Position numbers and translations under genes: made by a program. A stretch of 64,000 nucleotides of DNA from Talinum fruticosum (lineage: Eukaryota > Streptophyta > Magnoliopsida > Caryophyllales > Talinaceae), in NCBI GenBank assembly GCA_021018815.1, contig JAITYX010000006.1, positions 372,001-436,000 of the forward strand, in the 5' to 3' direction. The notes under the pieces are model-generated. The model ran no database searches, had not been told where the DNA came from, and saw only the letters and a list, made by a program, of their open reading frames with translations. Numbering within the stretch: the first letter of the stretch is position 1; the number at the start of each line of letters is the position of its first letter. Of the stretch, positions 46,291 through 58,861 are shown in pieces.

Positions 46291-47861
46291 AAACTAACCC
46301 TTCTCACTTCCTCTTACAAACATTGTAACTCCTTTTACTTTGGTCCTTTTATGAGGAAGAATAGTCTTGGGAAACCAGATTTGAATGATTTTGGGTTTAG
46401 TTTGATTCGAGTATTCTTTCTAGAAAAGTGAGTCTATGTCTCTTTTTTGAAAATCCTTTCTTGTGTAAACAAGTGGAGAAGGCTTTTTCTCGTAAACTGG
46501 TATACGCTTAGTCTTCTTTTCATTTGTATGAGTAGGACCATGCTCAGCCTTCCCGAACTTTACAGTTCTAGAATCAATTTTGAAGAGATTTGAACAGGAA
46601 TTAGATTCCTCTTTAACATTGTAACCAAGTTTGTCTTTCCTAAATGAGACACACCGAGAGCCGAGTAAAAGATTAATGTTTTTCTCACTGGAGTGAGTTT
46701 CAAAACAAGTCTGTTCAAACTCATTCAGCTTCTTTTCGATTGCTCATTCTCTTTTCGAGTGACTAAAACTCAGTTTCCTTTTATTGAGCACTCGGTCTTA
46801 AGTACCTTAAGATTTTGTCTCAAGTTTTCTAACTCATTTTTCAAAACATTGCTCTTAGTAGTAAGAGACTCAAGTTGTTCTTTGAACTGTGAAGACTTAG
46901 AATTTGACTTTTCTTCCAAAGTAAAAATATATCCGGCTAAATTAACTTTGGAGAACTTGAGAAAGAATTCAATTACTCGCTTTATATCCGAGCTCTCATT
47001 GTCGACTCGGAGTTAGCTTCGAATCTATCACTACCATAGGACATTATGAATCGTCATAACCATCTTCTTCGATTACTCATCATCACTCCAGGTAGCCATG
47101 ACAGCCTTCTTCTTTCTATCCTTCTTTCTTTTGGGACAATAATTGACTATGAGCTCCTTGTCTGCCACATTCAAAGCAACCAGAGTTCTTAGTTAAAGAT
47201 AACTTTGAAGGAGATGAGTTTTTACCTCTTCTGTCCTTCTTATCTTTCTTGTAGAACTGTTCCTTTGGCCCCTTTTCCCACTTTTTGTATTTCATCATTC
47301 ACTTGAAGCCATGAGCAATGAGTGCCATAGGATCCTCTTCTGATTTTGAGGAGCTCGGACTTTGACGTCCGCTTTCGAGGCCTTCACCCAATGTTCTTTC
47401 TAGTGCTGACCTCGACATCCTCTTCTTCCGGATGAATTTCATGAGTAAGCAACTTCCCAATAAGCTCGTCTAGCTTTATTTGGGAAAGGTTCTAAGCCCC
47501 TTTAATGTTTGTCACCTTGGGACCCCATCTTCTCTTTGGTAGACTTCTCATAATTTTTCTCGGCCCTTTCCTCATGAGAGATTTTTCTACCCAGAGATTT
47601 GAGATTATTAGTAATCTCTGTGAACCGAACATACATATGTGTGATGTTCTCTTATGGCTCCATCTTGAACAGCTCATACTTGTGAAGATATTGACTTATC
47701 TTTGCCCAACTTCACTTGACTTGTTCCTTCGTAGGTGTTGACTACGGCTTCCCACACCTCTTTGGCTCTGTCACAGGCAGAGACTCGTTGTACTTTTCTA
47801 AGCCGATGGTACACATTAAGGTGTTTATAGCTTTAAAGTTCTTTCTAAACTTATCGGTCTC
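46291..47861 (-). pseudogene. S2 gag, main part
   Basis: The knuckle region at 47116-47298 keeps CFECG but is frameshifted after it. Upstream are the basic KKWEKGPKEQFYKKDKKD stretch and the Ser/Glu-rich C-terminal part (46700-47000). The capsid-like region (47490-47800) aligns with S4. It is cut at 47861 by the GC-rich solo LTR and continues at 50607. Confidence 0.82.
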
Positions 47862-50606
47862 GTAACAACCCGACCCTAAATCACAATTATTTATTTTAAA
47901 TCACATTATTTATTTTATTAATTACACTATTTATATAACCGAGCGCGTGCACTTCAATTCGATATCTTACATTTAAACTATTTTTATCTCGTATGTTATG
48001 CAGCTAAGGCGACGAAGTGGCTCCAATAAAAATCTCATAATAAGATTTTAATTTGCGTACATCGTTATTAAAAACAAACAAAATTAAAAGTAACAATAAA
48101 AGAAAACAAAATAAATAAAATAAACAAATAAAAAAAAAACTTTCAGATTTTTTTGAAAGAAAAATCCAGAAATGGATTTTTCTGGAATTTTGGAAAAAAA
48201 AAAAAAAAAAAAAAGAGAGAGGCGGTTAAGACCAAATTAAATGGGCAATGCAATTTCAATTTCCCTGCTCCTTCTTCCCCTGCTCCTTCCCGTCTCTCGC
48301 CCCTTCCTTCCTCCCCTGCTTCCTCGCCTCGCGCCGGCTTCTCCGGCCAAGCACGGCGAGCGACGTCGGCGGGAAACCGGCGCCGGTCGTCCCCGTCCCC
48401 TCTCGCCTCGCTTCTCTCTCTCTCTCTCGCCGTCGCGGCTCATGCTCTTCTCGCTCTCGCGGGGCCTTGCTCCCCGCTGCTCGGCTTTCCTTCGCTGCCG
48501 CTGCCGTTGTCTTCTCTCGGTCACCAAACGCCATCAACGCCGGCCGGCAGCTGGCGTCGGCATCGCTAGGAGACGCTCGGCGTCTCTCGTCTCGCTACCT
48601 CCCTCCCTCGCTGCCGTGTTCCGCTGCCCTGCACCGCGGTTCCTTTGCCGCGGCCACCTAGCAGCCAACCCCACCAGCAGCAGCTCGCCGGAGCGAGTCG
48701 CCGGCGTTGCCCGATAGCCGCCGATACAGACCACCGCGCCACCACCCTCGTTCGCCCTTCTTGAATCCTCCTCTCCGAATTTGAAGGTAAAATACTAAAC
48801 CCTAAATTATCAAGTTCCTTATTTATTTAAGCAGTTGTAATTGTAAATTGAAGTATATGATTCAGAAATATGTTGTTGAGTGAGTTTAAAGATTAATTTG
48901 GGGAAAATTCGAATTGGTGTGGAGGATTTAGGTTTGGTATTTTGATGAATTGGTTGTGCGAACGTGAATGAATGTGACTCCTTTTGGGAAATTATGAATT
49001 AACGAATGAGATTGAGGAGGTTTTATTAGCAAATGGAACAATTTGGTGGAACTATTACATTTTGGAAATAATTGAGCAAACGAAGGAGAAGGTGTGCGTA
49101 GAAGTTGAAATTTGATAATGTACAAGTGTACAGGCATAGAAAATAATTGAGCATTAGGTTTGCCTAATTGCGATTGTGAATGTGAATGTTATTGTGAGAA
49201 TAAGGCTCATGACCCTAAGTTGGTATATGAATGAAATTTTGAGCAATTTGGGTAATTATAAGGCCTACCTATGGAAAGGCATCGGTAGATCGAATAATCG
49301 CTTAGTTGTGGGCTTAAATTCGATAAGTGAGGAATAAATTAGGAATAAGTGTTGTTAGGTACACTTATATATATATATATATATACCATTTTCAATTCAA
49401 AGCTGCTAATAAACTGAATTACACCAAAATCATCGAGTATCTAAATAGCCTAATCAACTTCTTTAATTAATATAAGTTATATTCAATAAACGCAAGTAAA
49501 GCTAAGTAATACAAACATAAGTTTAATCGATTTTCATACGAACATAAGAAATGAAATACATTGTTAAAGCTTATACAAATTCAAGCATTAAAAATTCAAG
49601 AAAACATTATTAACCATAGAAATCCATTTTAAACAGAGCAGAGGCCACTTCCGTTGCCGAACAGTCGCTGACTCAAATTTCTGCAAAAGGGGAGAAACAA
49701 ATATTTTCAACTCGAGTACGTTCATTGCTCGTACCTTTCAAAAACTCACATATTTCATCAAATCTCAACATTTCTCATATATATAATTAATAATGAATCA
49801 TTTGCAAATCAAGTTTTGCCACCTAATCAAGTGGTCCCCGCTCAATCATCAATTATCGGGGCTTATGCCCATCAATTATCAATCATCGGGCGTATGCCCA
49901 ACCCGCGCGCTTCAACTCGGGTTCTCGGTTGGCCCGGGAGGTGTGCACCTTACTAAGATCGTATCAATTATCAAGGGGTTCCACTTCTAGATAATAACCT
50001 AGCAATCATGTTTTACTCATATTCTCTCCCCCGATTTCAAACTAAAATGAATTGAAATGCGCGCGCTCAATCAATATATTGTTCAAAGTTATTTTACAGT
50101 GCAGGAATGTTCGTATCGAGTTTCGACTCACTTTTCCAAATATTTTATTGTTTTTGTTTTAGGAAGAAGCACCGCGAACAATCAACCATTTATTAAGTCC
50201 GACGCAGGCAAACCCTAGCCAGCCTCGTGGCATTCGCAAACCTGAAGGTACATAGACGCTCACGAGTGATTTTACCTTCAACCGGGGTTAGGTATGGCCT
50301 TGGGAATCGTTGTACATTATCTTGTGAATTAGACAAAAGTCTAGGTTGTATAAATATTGCATTGCTAAACCCGTAAACCGTATTTTGGGATGACATAACT
50401 ACTTGGATATTAAGTAGTTACTCCTAACAAGCATTTTTGAAAAAGAACCATGGATGCCCAAACCGTATTTCATTTTATTTCAATTATTTAGCCTTGTCCT
50501 TTTTCCTAGGACGGCGGTGACGCCTTCGATCGTTAACTTCCGCTGCGACCTTACCTAATACTCTCGAATTAGAGAATTATTAAGTAATGGTAACCGGGGC
50601 GTTACA
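47862..50606. repeat. GC-rich gypsy-type solo LTR (TSD GTCTC)
   Basis: 2745 bp flanked by GTCTC (47857-47861 and 50607-50611), which splits S2's gag cleanly. The ends are GTAACAACCCGACCC and ...CCGGGGCGTTACA. The TGTAAC...GTTACA near-inverted ends are of the type seen in chromovirus (Tekay/Del-like) LTRs, with the first T lost. 48240-48760 is GC- and CpG-rich. An A-run (48195-48216) and a (TA)n microsatellite (about 49367-49385) lie inside. No pol sequence adjoins it, so a solo LTR is likeliest; a non-autonomous TIR element is an alternative. Orientation unresolved. Confidence 0.72.
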
Positions 50607-50831
50607 GTCTCTTCGAGTGGTGTACTCGGATTTCGCTTTAGGTACAGAGGTTCCACCTTCGGTCTTCATCAGGACAAAGTTACTTCCTTGGATGATATCC
50701 TAGAGTTCTTTATCGTTATCCATCGGGAAGCATTCCATCATTTTCTTCCAATGTGCAACGTTTGACCCGTTCAACTTAGGTGGCCTGGTGGATGATCATC
50801 GTTCATCGAACTCTCCATTGTTCCGAGCCAT
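50607..50831 (-). pseudogene. S2 gag N-terminus
   Basis: The ATG (minus) at 50831 begins MARNNGEFDE; after a stop it continues with PPKLNGSNVAHWKKMMECF. Joins 47861 when the solo LTR and one target copy are removed. Matches the gag starts of S1 and S4. Confidence 0.82.
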
Positions 50832-50870
50832 TTGATCTTTGGACGTTTGGATGGTGAGATCCACTTGAAA

Positions 50871-50888
50871 GGCTAGGCTCTAATACTA
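50871..50888 (-). other. Primer-binding site of S2
   Basis: Minus strand TAGTATTAGAGCCTAGCC, two bases from the LTR. It differs from the canonical TGGTATCAGAGCC by two transitions and is the best preserved site of this family here. Confidence 0.8.
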
Positions 50889-50890
50889 AT

Positions 50891-52121
50891 TGAAGGTTTG
50901 GTCTTAGAGACATTAAGTCACCCTAGAGGGGGTGAATAGGGTGATGAAGAAAATTTAAACACTTTTTGCACATACACTTAAATAAAGCAGATTTTGAGTC
51001 TAGAGTGGACTCGAAAGGCAAATGCAAAGATATACGTGGAAGCCCTCCAGCAGCAGAAAACCACGCACAGTGCTAATCCAAGCACCAATTAAAATCCACT
51101 ATTTTGAATCCACAAAATACAAAGGACTCGACTCAACCGAATTACTCCCTTAAACAATTCCTTACAAAGTTTTCCTAGACTCAAAAGTCGCCTTATCCGA
51201 TCTAGTACTTCCTAACTTAGGTAACCTTTACAATCGGGGAGAACTAAGCTGAGTTAACCCTAGCAGCTCAGTCAAGGGACTTACAAAGAAAGTAAGAAAA
51301 TAACGTAACTAATTACAAGACTTTCTTTACAACTCGAAGATATGAAATACAAAGTGGGAGTTGTAACTAGAAGCTTAAATGAGAATGCACCGAGTAAGTG
51401 TCGGGCAATAAATTCAGCAATAATTCAAGCTTAAGCTATCTTGAAGTCTTGGGGTATGGTTTCTATACATAGACGACTAGGTAGAATGACCGTTGAGTCT
51501 TGTTTCTAGACCGAAATCTTCACTAGCTATTGTAACGCCTATTCTAAGTCACTGAGAAAAGATACGTTCGGATGTAAACGTTGTGCAATGGCTCTTGGCT
51601 CCAAAAGATGGTCTAATCAATTGGTGACGACTAAAAGCCGAGGTGGAAACAACCGTTAGGCCTAGAAATGGAGTGTTCAAGTTTTGGAAACAAAAACCCC
51701 GACACGGTGTATGAGCCATGCCTGAAGTAGCTAAAACTTGTTTACTTTGTAACTCAAAAGCAATAGATTAGCCTTGTTTCAATAACCTTCAAAAGCAAAC
51801 GACATTTGTTCTCAAAGCATAAAATACTTTGGTGTAAGATTAGGCAAGGATAATAATTAAATCGGAGCAATTAAGTGCTTCATTATAGTTGGCCTAAAAG
51901 AATGGAATTTTAGGAGTCTAATATGCACTAGGTTCGTATTCCATCTTGAGTCAATCCTAAGAGTAATTATTTGAGCATGCTCTTCATTTGGCTTTGAAAT
52001 ACAAAGCGAGTGCTCGGAATAAATGTGTTCGCAAAATTATTTGAGCATGCAATGGTTCGGAATGATGTCCGAGTGAGTTACAAACGAAGTAAGAGAGATA
52101 GAGAATTATACCCGAGTCTTA
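50891..52121 (-). repeat. 5' LTR of S2
   Basis: From TGAAGGTTTGG at the primer site to ...CCCGAGTCTTA; about 1.23 kb, shorter than other copies through a deletion in the promoter-distal part. TATA-like TATGTATA at 51464-51471 (minus). Confidence 0.87.
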
Positions 52122-52148
52122 AGAAGACACCCTATGAACTATACAAGG
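52122..52148 (+). pseudogene. 27-bp integrase scrap between two LTRs
   Basis: The plus strand encodes KTPYELYKG, a motif conserved in the integrase C-terminal part of S1, S2 and S4. It is of opposite strand to S2 and ends where S4's LTR begins, so it is the visible remnant of an older element into which S4, and probably S2, inserted. Confidence 0.65.
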
Positions 52149-53642
52149 TGAAGAATCGGACTCTAAGTCTAAGACATTCCGAGTACTAGATGAAGACTCG
52201 GGTATAATCCTCATATCACCTAAGTGTTGATTACAAGTTGTTCCGAGTGTTATAGAAACTCCCGTATAAGTTTTCATTCGTTTCGATCGACTCGGAAAAC
52301 ACATTCTTGTATATCTTCTACAATGATGTTTCGACTCACTCGGACATCATTCGTAACAATCATCTATTCAAATAATTTGTCTAACACTTTTATTATGAGT
52401 TCCGATCGCATATTTCAATGCAAAGTGAATAACAATGTTAATTCCTATATCTTAGTCAATTTGTTTGTTTGAGAATTATTTGTCCGGATCAAGTCTTTAT
52501 ACTCCGATGATTATACTATTTTAACTTGATCTTTCTTAGGATTGAATCTCATGGAATTTGAGTATATTGAATATTAGACTCTAAAAATTTCACTTTTCTA
52601 GGCCTACGATAATTATGAACTTAATTATCTTAATTAAATTATTATTATATGTGCATAATCTTCGACCAAAGTATTTTATACTTTGAGAACCAAAATGGTT
52701 TACTTTTATAGGTTATCCAAACGAGGCTATCTTATTTATGAAGTATAAAAGTAGCCGGCTTCTAACTATTAATCACTAGTAGACAAGCTTTATCTACTTC
52801 GAATAGGGCACGGACAATCGTGCCGGGGTTGTTTGTTTCTAAAACTGGAAAACTCCAATGATAAGCTCAACGGTGGTTTCCATATTGCTTTTAGACATCA
52901 TCAGTTGACTGGAGCACCTTTAGAAGCCAAGGGTCGTTGCACAATGTTCAAATCCAAACGGATCCTTTCTAAGTAACTTAGAAGAGCCGTTACAACGGTC
53001 GATAAACACTTCGTTCGGAACCAAGACACAATGGTCACTCTGCATGGTCATCTATAAATAGAAGCCACTTCACAAGACTTGAAGATTACTGAATCGATTG
53101 CTAAATCCATTTGCTCGAAACTATTTCGCTTAGTACATGACTCATTCAATCATCAATTTACAAGTCCCATCTTGTAATCTGAGTTGTAAAGTTTTGTAAT
53201 CCATTGCATACTTCACTTACTTTCCGAGTAAGGGTCCCTTCACTAAGTCTGTAAGGGTTAACTCACCTCGGTTGTCCCTAGCTGTAAAGGTTATCTTAGT
53301 TATGAAGTACTAGATCGGATAAGGGAACTTTTGAGTCCAGGAGAACATTGTAAAGAATTATATAAGGGAGCAACTCTAGTTGAGTCGATCCGTTGTATTT
53401 TGTGGATTCAAAATAGTGGATTTGACTTGGTGTTTGGATGAGCATTGTCTCGTGGCTTTCCGCCCCGGGAGGGTTTCCACGTAATTTTTAGTGTATACTT
53501 ATCTCGAGTCCAGCCTAGACTCAAAATAAGTTGTTTATCTTCTTCCAAGCAAAAAGATTCTAAGTTTGTGAAAATTTCCTCATCACCCTATTCAATCCCC
53601 ACCCCTCTAGGGTGACTTACACTCTCCAAGAGGAAACCTTCA
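52149..53642 (+). repeat. 5' LTR of S4
   Basis: 1494 bp from TGAAGAATCGG to ...AAACCTTCA. TATA box at 53053-53060. Left flanking pentamer CAAGG lies in the integrase scrap; the matching copy is not in view. Confidence 0.9.
53053..53060 (+). promoter_or_regulatory. TATA box of S4 LTR
   Basis: TATAAATA within GTCATCTATAAATAGAAGCC. Confidence 0.55.
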
Positions 53643-53644
53643 AT

Positions 53645-53656
53645 TGGTATCGAGCC
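53645..53656 (+). other. Primer-binding site of S4
   Basis: TGGTATCGAGCC, two bases after the LTR; the initiator tRNA-Met site with one base lost. Confidence 0.8.
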
Positions 53657-53701
53657 TAGCCTTTCAAGAAGGATCTAACAATCCAAAGGTCTAAAGATCA
53701 G

Positions 53702-55080
53702 ATGGCTGAGAACATTGGAGAGTTCGATGAAGGAAGGTCTTCAACCGGACCACCAAAGTTCAAAGGATTAAACTTCGTGCACTAAAACAAGCTAATGGAG
53801 TGCTTCTTATTAGACAATGATGAAGATGTCCGGAACATCATCAAATAAGGCAACTACATTCCAATGAAGAAGGAATGTACAAGGTCCGTGCCTAAAGAAA
53901 AGTTCGAGTACACTAATGAAAAGTGAGAGAAGTTGAGAAAGAACATCAAAGCGATGAACATTCTGGTGTGTGCTATCGGCTTAGAAGAGTACAATAGAGT
54001 GTCAGCCTATGACACAACCAAAGATGTGTGGGACACTCTTGTCAACACATACAAAGGTACAAACCAAGTAAAATAGGCAATGATAAGCCAGTATCTTCAT
54101 AAATATGAGCTGTTTAAGATAGAGCCAAAAGAAAACATCACTCGGATGTTTATACGCTTCACCGAGATTACAAACAATCGAAATCTTTGGGTAGAAAGAT
54201 TTCACATGAAGAAATGTACGAAAAATTTTAAGAAGTTTACTCAAGAGAAGATGGGATCCCAAGGTAATAGCTATCGAGGAAGCTCGGAACCTCTCCTAAC
54301 TAAAGCTAAATGAACCGATTGGGAAGCTACTTACCCATGAAATTCACCTGGAAGAGGAGGATGTAGAGGTCGAGTACAAAAAAGAACATTGCGTCGAAGG
54401 CCTTAGAAAGCATAGAGGAAAGTTTGAGTTCCTCGGACTCGGAAGAAGATCCAATGATACTCATTGCCCGAGGCTTTAAAAGAATGATGAAGCATAAGAA
54501 GTGGGAAAAGAGGCCAAAGGAAGAGTTCCACAAGAGAGATAAGAAGGACAGTAAAAGGTAAATATTCTTCTCCTTCAAAGTTATCTTGAACTAAGAACTC
54601 GACTATTTTAAATGTGGCAACGAAAGATCACATAGTCAAAGACTATCCGAAGAGAAAGAAGGATAGAAAGAAGAAGGCTATGATGGCCACATTGAGCGCC
54701 GATGACTAATCGAAGATGAAGATGATTCCGATCACTCAAAGTTTCTAATGGCACTAGTAGACTCGGATGCCGACAACTCGTACATCGAGGAGACAAGCCC
54801 CCATGATGTAATTGAATACTTTCTCAAGTTGTCCAATGCTGATTCTTCCGAGTATAAAGAACAACTTAAGCCTCTTATTTCGAGAGCAATGGTTTGAAAA
54901 ATGAATTGGAAAAACTAAGACTAACTCTAAAAAACTCAAGACCAAGTACTCAAGCTAATGAGACTAAGTCTAAGTCACTCAAAAAGAAAATGAGCATTTG
55001 AAAAGAAAGCTCAATGAGTCTCAAGAGCTTGTTTTGAAATTCACTCAAGGTTAGAAAAACGTTTACATGCTTTTAGGCTC
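53702..55080 (+). pseudogene. S4 gag
   Basis: The ATG at 53702 opens MAENIGEFDEGRSSTGPPKF, preserving the family start. The capsid-like region carries KNIKAMNILVCAI-like and YELFKIEPKENITRMFIRF (54105-54165) blocks. This copy keeps the ~200 bp deleted in S1. The zinc knuckle (54596-54660) has lost its frame and cysteines. The C-terminal part is Ser/Glu/Lys-rich. Several in-frame stops. Confidence 0.85.
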
Positions 55081-57236
55081 TCAGTGTGTCTCCTTAAGGA
55101 AAGAAGGACTTAGTTTTAATGAAGAAGAGGAATCTAATTCCTACTCTAGTCTTTTCAAAAAGATTCCAAAACTGTGAAGCTCGGGAAGGTAGAGCATGCT
55201 CCCATTCATAAGAATGAAAGGAGGACCGAGGCCGGACCAGCTTACAGGAAAAACCTTTTCCACCTGCATATAAAAGAAGATTTTCAAAAGAAAGAGACAC
55301 ATACTTAGTTTTCTAGAAAGAAGACTTATAATCGGACCAAAACCAGAATCATTCAAATATGGGTTCCTAAGAGTGTTCTTCCTTAGAAAAGGACCACAAG
55401 TAAAGGGAGTTACTTGGTTTGTTAGAGGAAGTGAAAAGGGTTACTTTGTCTCTTACTTGCAGGTAACTTAAAAAAGACGAAAGGTCATTGGTACTTAGAC
55501 AGTGGATGCTCACGCCACATGTTAGGAGATTTAAGACTCTTTTCCGAGTTAGAAGATCCAAAAGGAGGCAAAGTCACATTTGGAGATGGCAGTAAGGGCA
55601 AGATAGTTGGGATTGGCAAGATTAGTGAAGGAGATAACATAGTCGATCCACTTTATCTTGTCAAGGGATTAAAGTACAATCTTCTCAAGATCTCTCGGTT
55701 GTATGACAAAGGTCAACAGGTAAGGTTCACTCGCACCAACTGCTACATTTCGATGCAACTACAAAAGAGACTAAGCTCTAAGGTAAGAGGTCAGGTAACA
55801 CCTATACAATTTCTCTATCTGATCCAACTCATAATTTATCTTGTTTAAAAGCGTCGTTGCATAATCATTCTTGGACATGGCATCGTAGACTAGGTCATGT
55901 TAGCATGCACACTATTAAAAAGCTTACATCTCATGGTTTAATTAGGGGTTTACCTAATCGTGCATTTAAGAAAGATAAAATATGTGAGGCATGGACAAAA
56001 GGGAAACAAGTTAGATCATCCTTGAAACCGCTCAAAACAGCTTTCCATCTCCAAAGTGCTTGAATTGCTTCATATGGATTTATATGGTAAAATCTTTGTG
56101 AAAGCCTCGGAGGTAAATCGTATGTACTTGTGGTTGTTGATGATTTCTCATGATTTACCTAGGTTTATTTTTTGAACAACAAGAATGAAGCTTTCAAAGA
56201 GTTTAGTAAGCTCTATAGGAAAATTCAAGTGGAGTCTCGGACTTAGATTAGAAGAATTTGAACCGACCATGGAAGGGCGTTCGACTCCTCATAATTTGCG
56301 GAGTTCCGTGACAAGAACGGTATCTCTCACAACTTCTAAGCACCCAGAACTCCTAAACAAAACAGAGTAGTGGAAAGAAAGAACTAAACTCTTAAAGAAA
56401 TAGGAATGACAATGATGATTGAAAATGATCTACTTTACTATTTCCGGGGTGAGGTTGTCAACACAACGAAATTACACAATCAATAGATGCCTCATCGGAC
56501 CCATCTTGAAGAAAACTCCCTACAAGCTTTACAAGGGAAAGAAGCCCAACATCTCATACTTCAAACCCTTTGGATGTAAGTGCATTGTTCACAATAACAA
56601 TGAAGGATCAGTCGACCAAGTTTGATGCTAGGTCGGATGAAGGTATCTTTCTATGTTACTCATCTCAAAGTAAAGCATATCGTGTCTTTAATAAAATAAC
56701 CAAGAAAGTGGAAGAAAGTATCCACGTTGTGTTTGATGAGATTGATCAGGGAAAAACAAGTCAGTTAACTTTCTTAGATCTCGAAACTCAATCGAGATAA
56801 AGATGATCTTGCCGAAGCCGAGCTCAAACAGAGTTAGAAGAAAGCAACTCAAAATGAGGCAGACTAAGAACATCATAACTCGGATCGAACGAGCTCAAGA
56901 GCTAGCTCGGAATGTCTGAAGGACAAGGAAATGAGGAAACTTAGCAAGCTCGGACTACCGAAGATCAGCCAGTTAAACCTACAAACCGTGTGAATCGAAA
57001 AACAGGTAAAGCATTCAAATAGGCTTTGAGCGACCCACTCGGAGAACATTTTGTCTAACATCAACAAGTGGAGTAAGAACTCGTTCTTCTTTGCAAAATC
57101 TATGTGCATTCACCGCATTCATATCATTAACTCGAACCCGAAATGCACTAGAGACCCTAAATGAACCGAGAATGGGTATAGGCCACGCAAGAGGAACTTA
57201 TTCAATTTGAGAGAAACTAAGTCCGGACTTTGACCA
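55081..57236 (+). pseudogene. S4 protease-integrase
   Basis: The protease site YLDSGCSRHM is intact, with DSG at 55498-55506. An open stretch (55519-55848) holds GGKVTFGDGSKGKIVGIGKI. The pre-integrase zinc region (55857-56063) reads WTWHRRLGHVSMHTIKKL, with both histidines kept, but ICEAW has lost the second Cys. The integrase core (56070-56480) is frameshifted, including the second Asp and Glu region. The C-terminal part shows ILKKTPYKLYKGKKPNISYF (56505-56565). RT starts near 57160 and stops at S5's LTR. Confidence 0.84.
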
Positions 57237-58861
57237 TGAAGGTTTGCCCTTGGAGAGGCTAAGTCACCCTAGGAGGGTGAATAGGGTGATGATCAAATTT
57301 GCTTGAAACTTAAAATAGATATGACTATGAGGTGAGTTGGAGTTAGGGATGAACTCGGAAAAGCACCGACTCAAAGTTCGAAAAGAATGAAGAAACAAAT
57401 TAAACAGTAACTTTAAAACCTGCTCGAGTCTAGAATGCACTAAGAAAAGTGATAACTTAGAAAGTACGTGGAAACCCTCCTGGGGTAGAAAACCACGGAC
57501 CGTGATAATCCAAGCACGAAGTCAAGTCCACTATTTTGAGTCAACAAAATACGGTAGACTCGACTCAACCCGAGGTGCTCCCTTAGACAACTCCTTAAAA
57601 GTTTTTCCTAGACTCATAAATTCCCTTATCTCGATCTAGTACTTCCTAACCGAGATAACCCTTACAGTTAGGGACAACCGAGCTAAGTTAACCCTTACAG
57701 CTCGAGTCAAGGGACCTTACTTAGAAAGTAAGAAAGAGAGTGTTTCGAACTAAGTACAAGACCTTAAAACTCGGAGAAATATTAAATATAGAATTGGAGT
57801 TGTAAGTAGAAGATTGAGAATGAATGCAATGACTTTTGTTCAAGTATGTGTATTAACAATTGGTTCAGCAATCTTCAAGTCTTGAAAGTTGGCTTCTATT
57901 TATAGATGACCAAGCAGCTTAGCCGTTGTGTCCATCTTCGGACTGGAAGTCCTTTGTGACCGTTGTAATGGATTTTCTAAGTCACTCGTAAAATATTCGT
58001 TGAGATATGAACGTTGGGCAACGACTCTTGACTCCTTTGGAAGTCCCAAAAGCACTGGTGGTGTCTTGAAAAGTAAGGTGGAAACCACCGTTGAGTTTAA
58101 TGTTGCGGATTTCCAGATTTGGCAACGAGACAACCCGACATAGTGTATGGGGCTAGGTCAGGTGGTGGAAAAAGCCTTGTCTACTCGGTGGTTTGACGTT
58201 TTAAAGCTCGGTTACTTTTGTAATTAAAAATAGGATAACCTCGTTTGAATAACCTACAAAAGTAAATCAATTTGGTTCTCAAAGTATAAAATACTTTGGT
58301 CCAAGATTAGACACAGATAATATTATAAATAAAATAATTAAGTGACTAATTATCCGAGTCGATAAAGGAGTGGAATTTTCTAAGTCTAACATCCATGATA
58401 CTCAAATTCCATCTTAGTAAGTCTAGAAGATAATCAAGTCATAAGGACAATATCGGAGTAAAAAACTTGATCTAGACTAAACAAAGTTCAAACAAGATAT
58501 GATGACTTTACAATAGTAAATTAACAATGTAATTCCTGGAACATGAAGTCGGACTCGAGTTTATGCGCGTGAAAGAAAGTGCTTGAACATGCGATGTACC
58601 TGAGTGTTGAGTGACTCACAAACCGAGTGTGAAGTGGTGAGTGTGAAGTGGAATGTAGAAGTATGCTTTATGAGTCGAGTCATAATCAAGCTTAAACATA
58701 TACGGTAGTTTGTATAACACTCGGAGAAAATGCTATATCACTCGGAAAAGTTTCTAGGGCACATGGAATGACGTGAAATCAAAACCCTATAAGAGATGAA
58801 GTCTTATACCCGATTCCTTGATGGAACTCGGAAAAGTGTAAGTATAAAGTCCGAGCCTTCA
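57237..58861 (-). repeat. 3' LTR of S5
   Basis: 1625 bp from TGAAGGTTTGCCC to ...CGAGCCTTCA. The polypurine tract on its right shows it is a 3' LTR. TATA box at 57897-57904. Confidence 0.9.
57897..57904 (-). promoter_or_regulatory. TATA box of S5 LTR
   Basis: TATAAATA, minus strand, in the conserved GTCATCTATAAATAGAAGCC context. Confidence 0.55.

Larger units (their letters stand above)
26801..52121 (-). mobile_element. S2: SIRE-like element, host of three later insertions
   Basis: Minus strand, right to left: 5' LTR (52121-50891), primer site, gag (split by a GC-rich solo LTR), protease-integrase, RT (split by S3), RNase H, leader and promoter region (split by E1), third ORF, 3' untranslated region. 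It ends near 26801 at S1; the 3' LTR is gone. Without the inserts, what remains is roughly 8.8 kb. Confidence 0.85.
52149..57236 (+). mobile_element. S4: SIRE-like element, 5' part
   Basis: Complete 5' LTR, primer site, gag, protease and integrase, then the first codons of RT before S5's LTR interrupts at 57237. RT-RNase H and the 3' LTR are not found to the right within the window. Confidence 0.85.

Noticed and set aside
48153..48734. Several overlapping ORFs of 90-160 codons on both strands, rich in Ser, Pro, Arg, Leu
   Set aside because: They arise in a GC-rich, CT-biased stretch where stop codons are rare in all frames. They are low-complexity, have no domain, and lie within a solo LTR bounded by target duplications.
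49360..49390. (TA)n run as a possible promoter element
   Set aside because: A simple microsatellite inside a solo LTR, with no conserved context.
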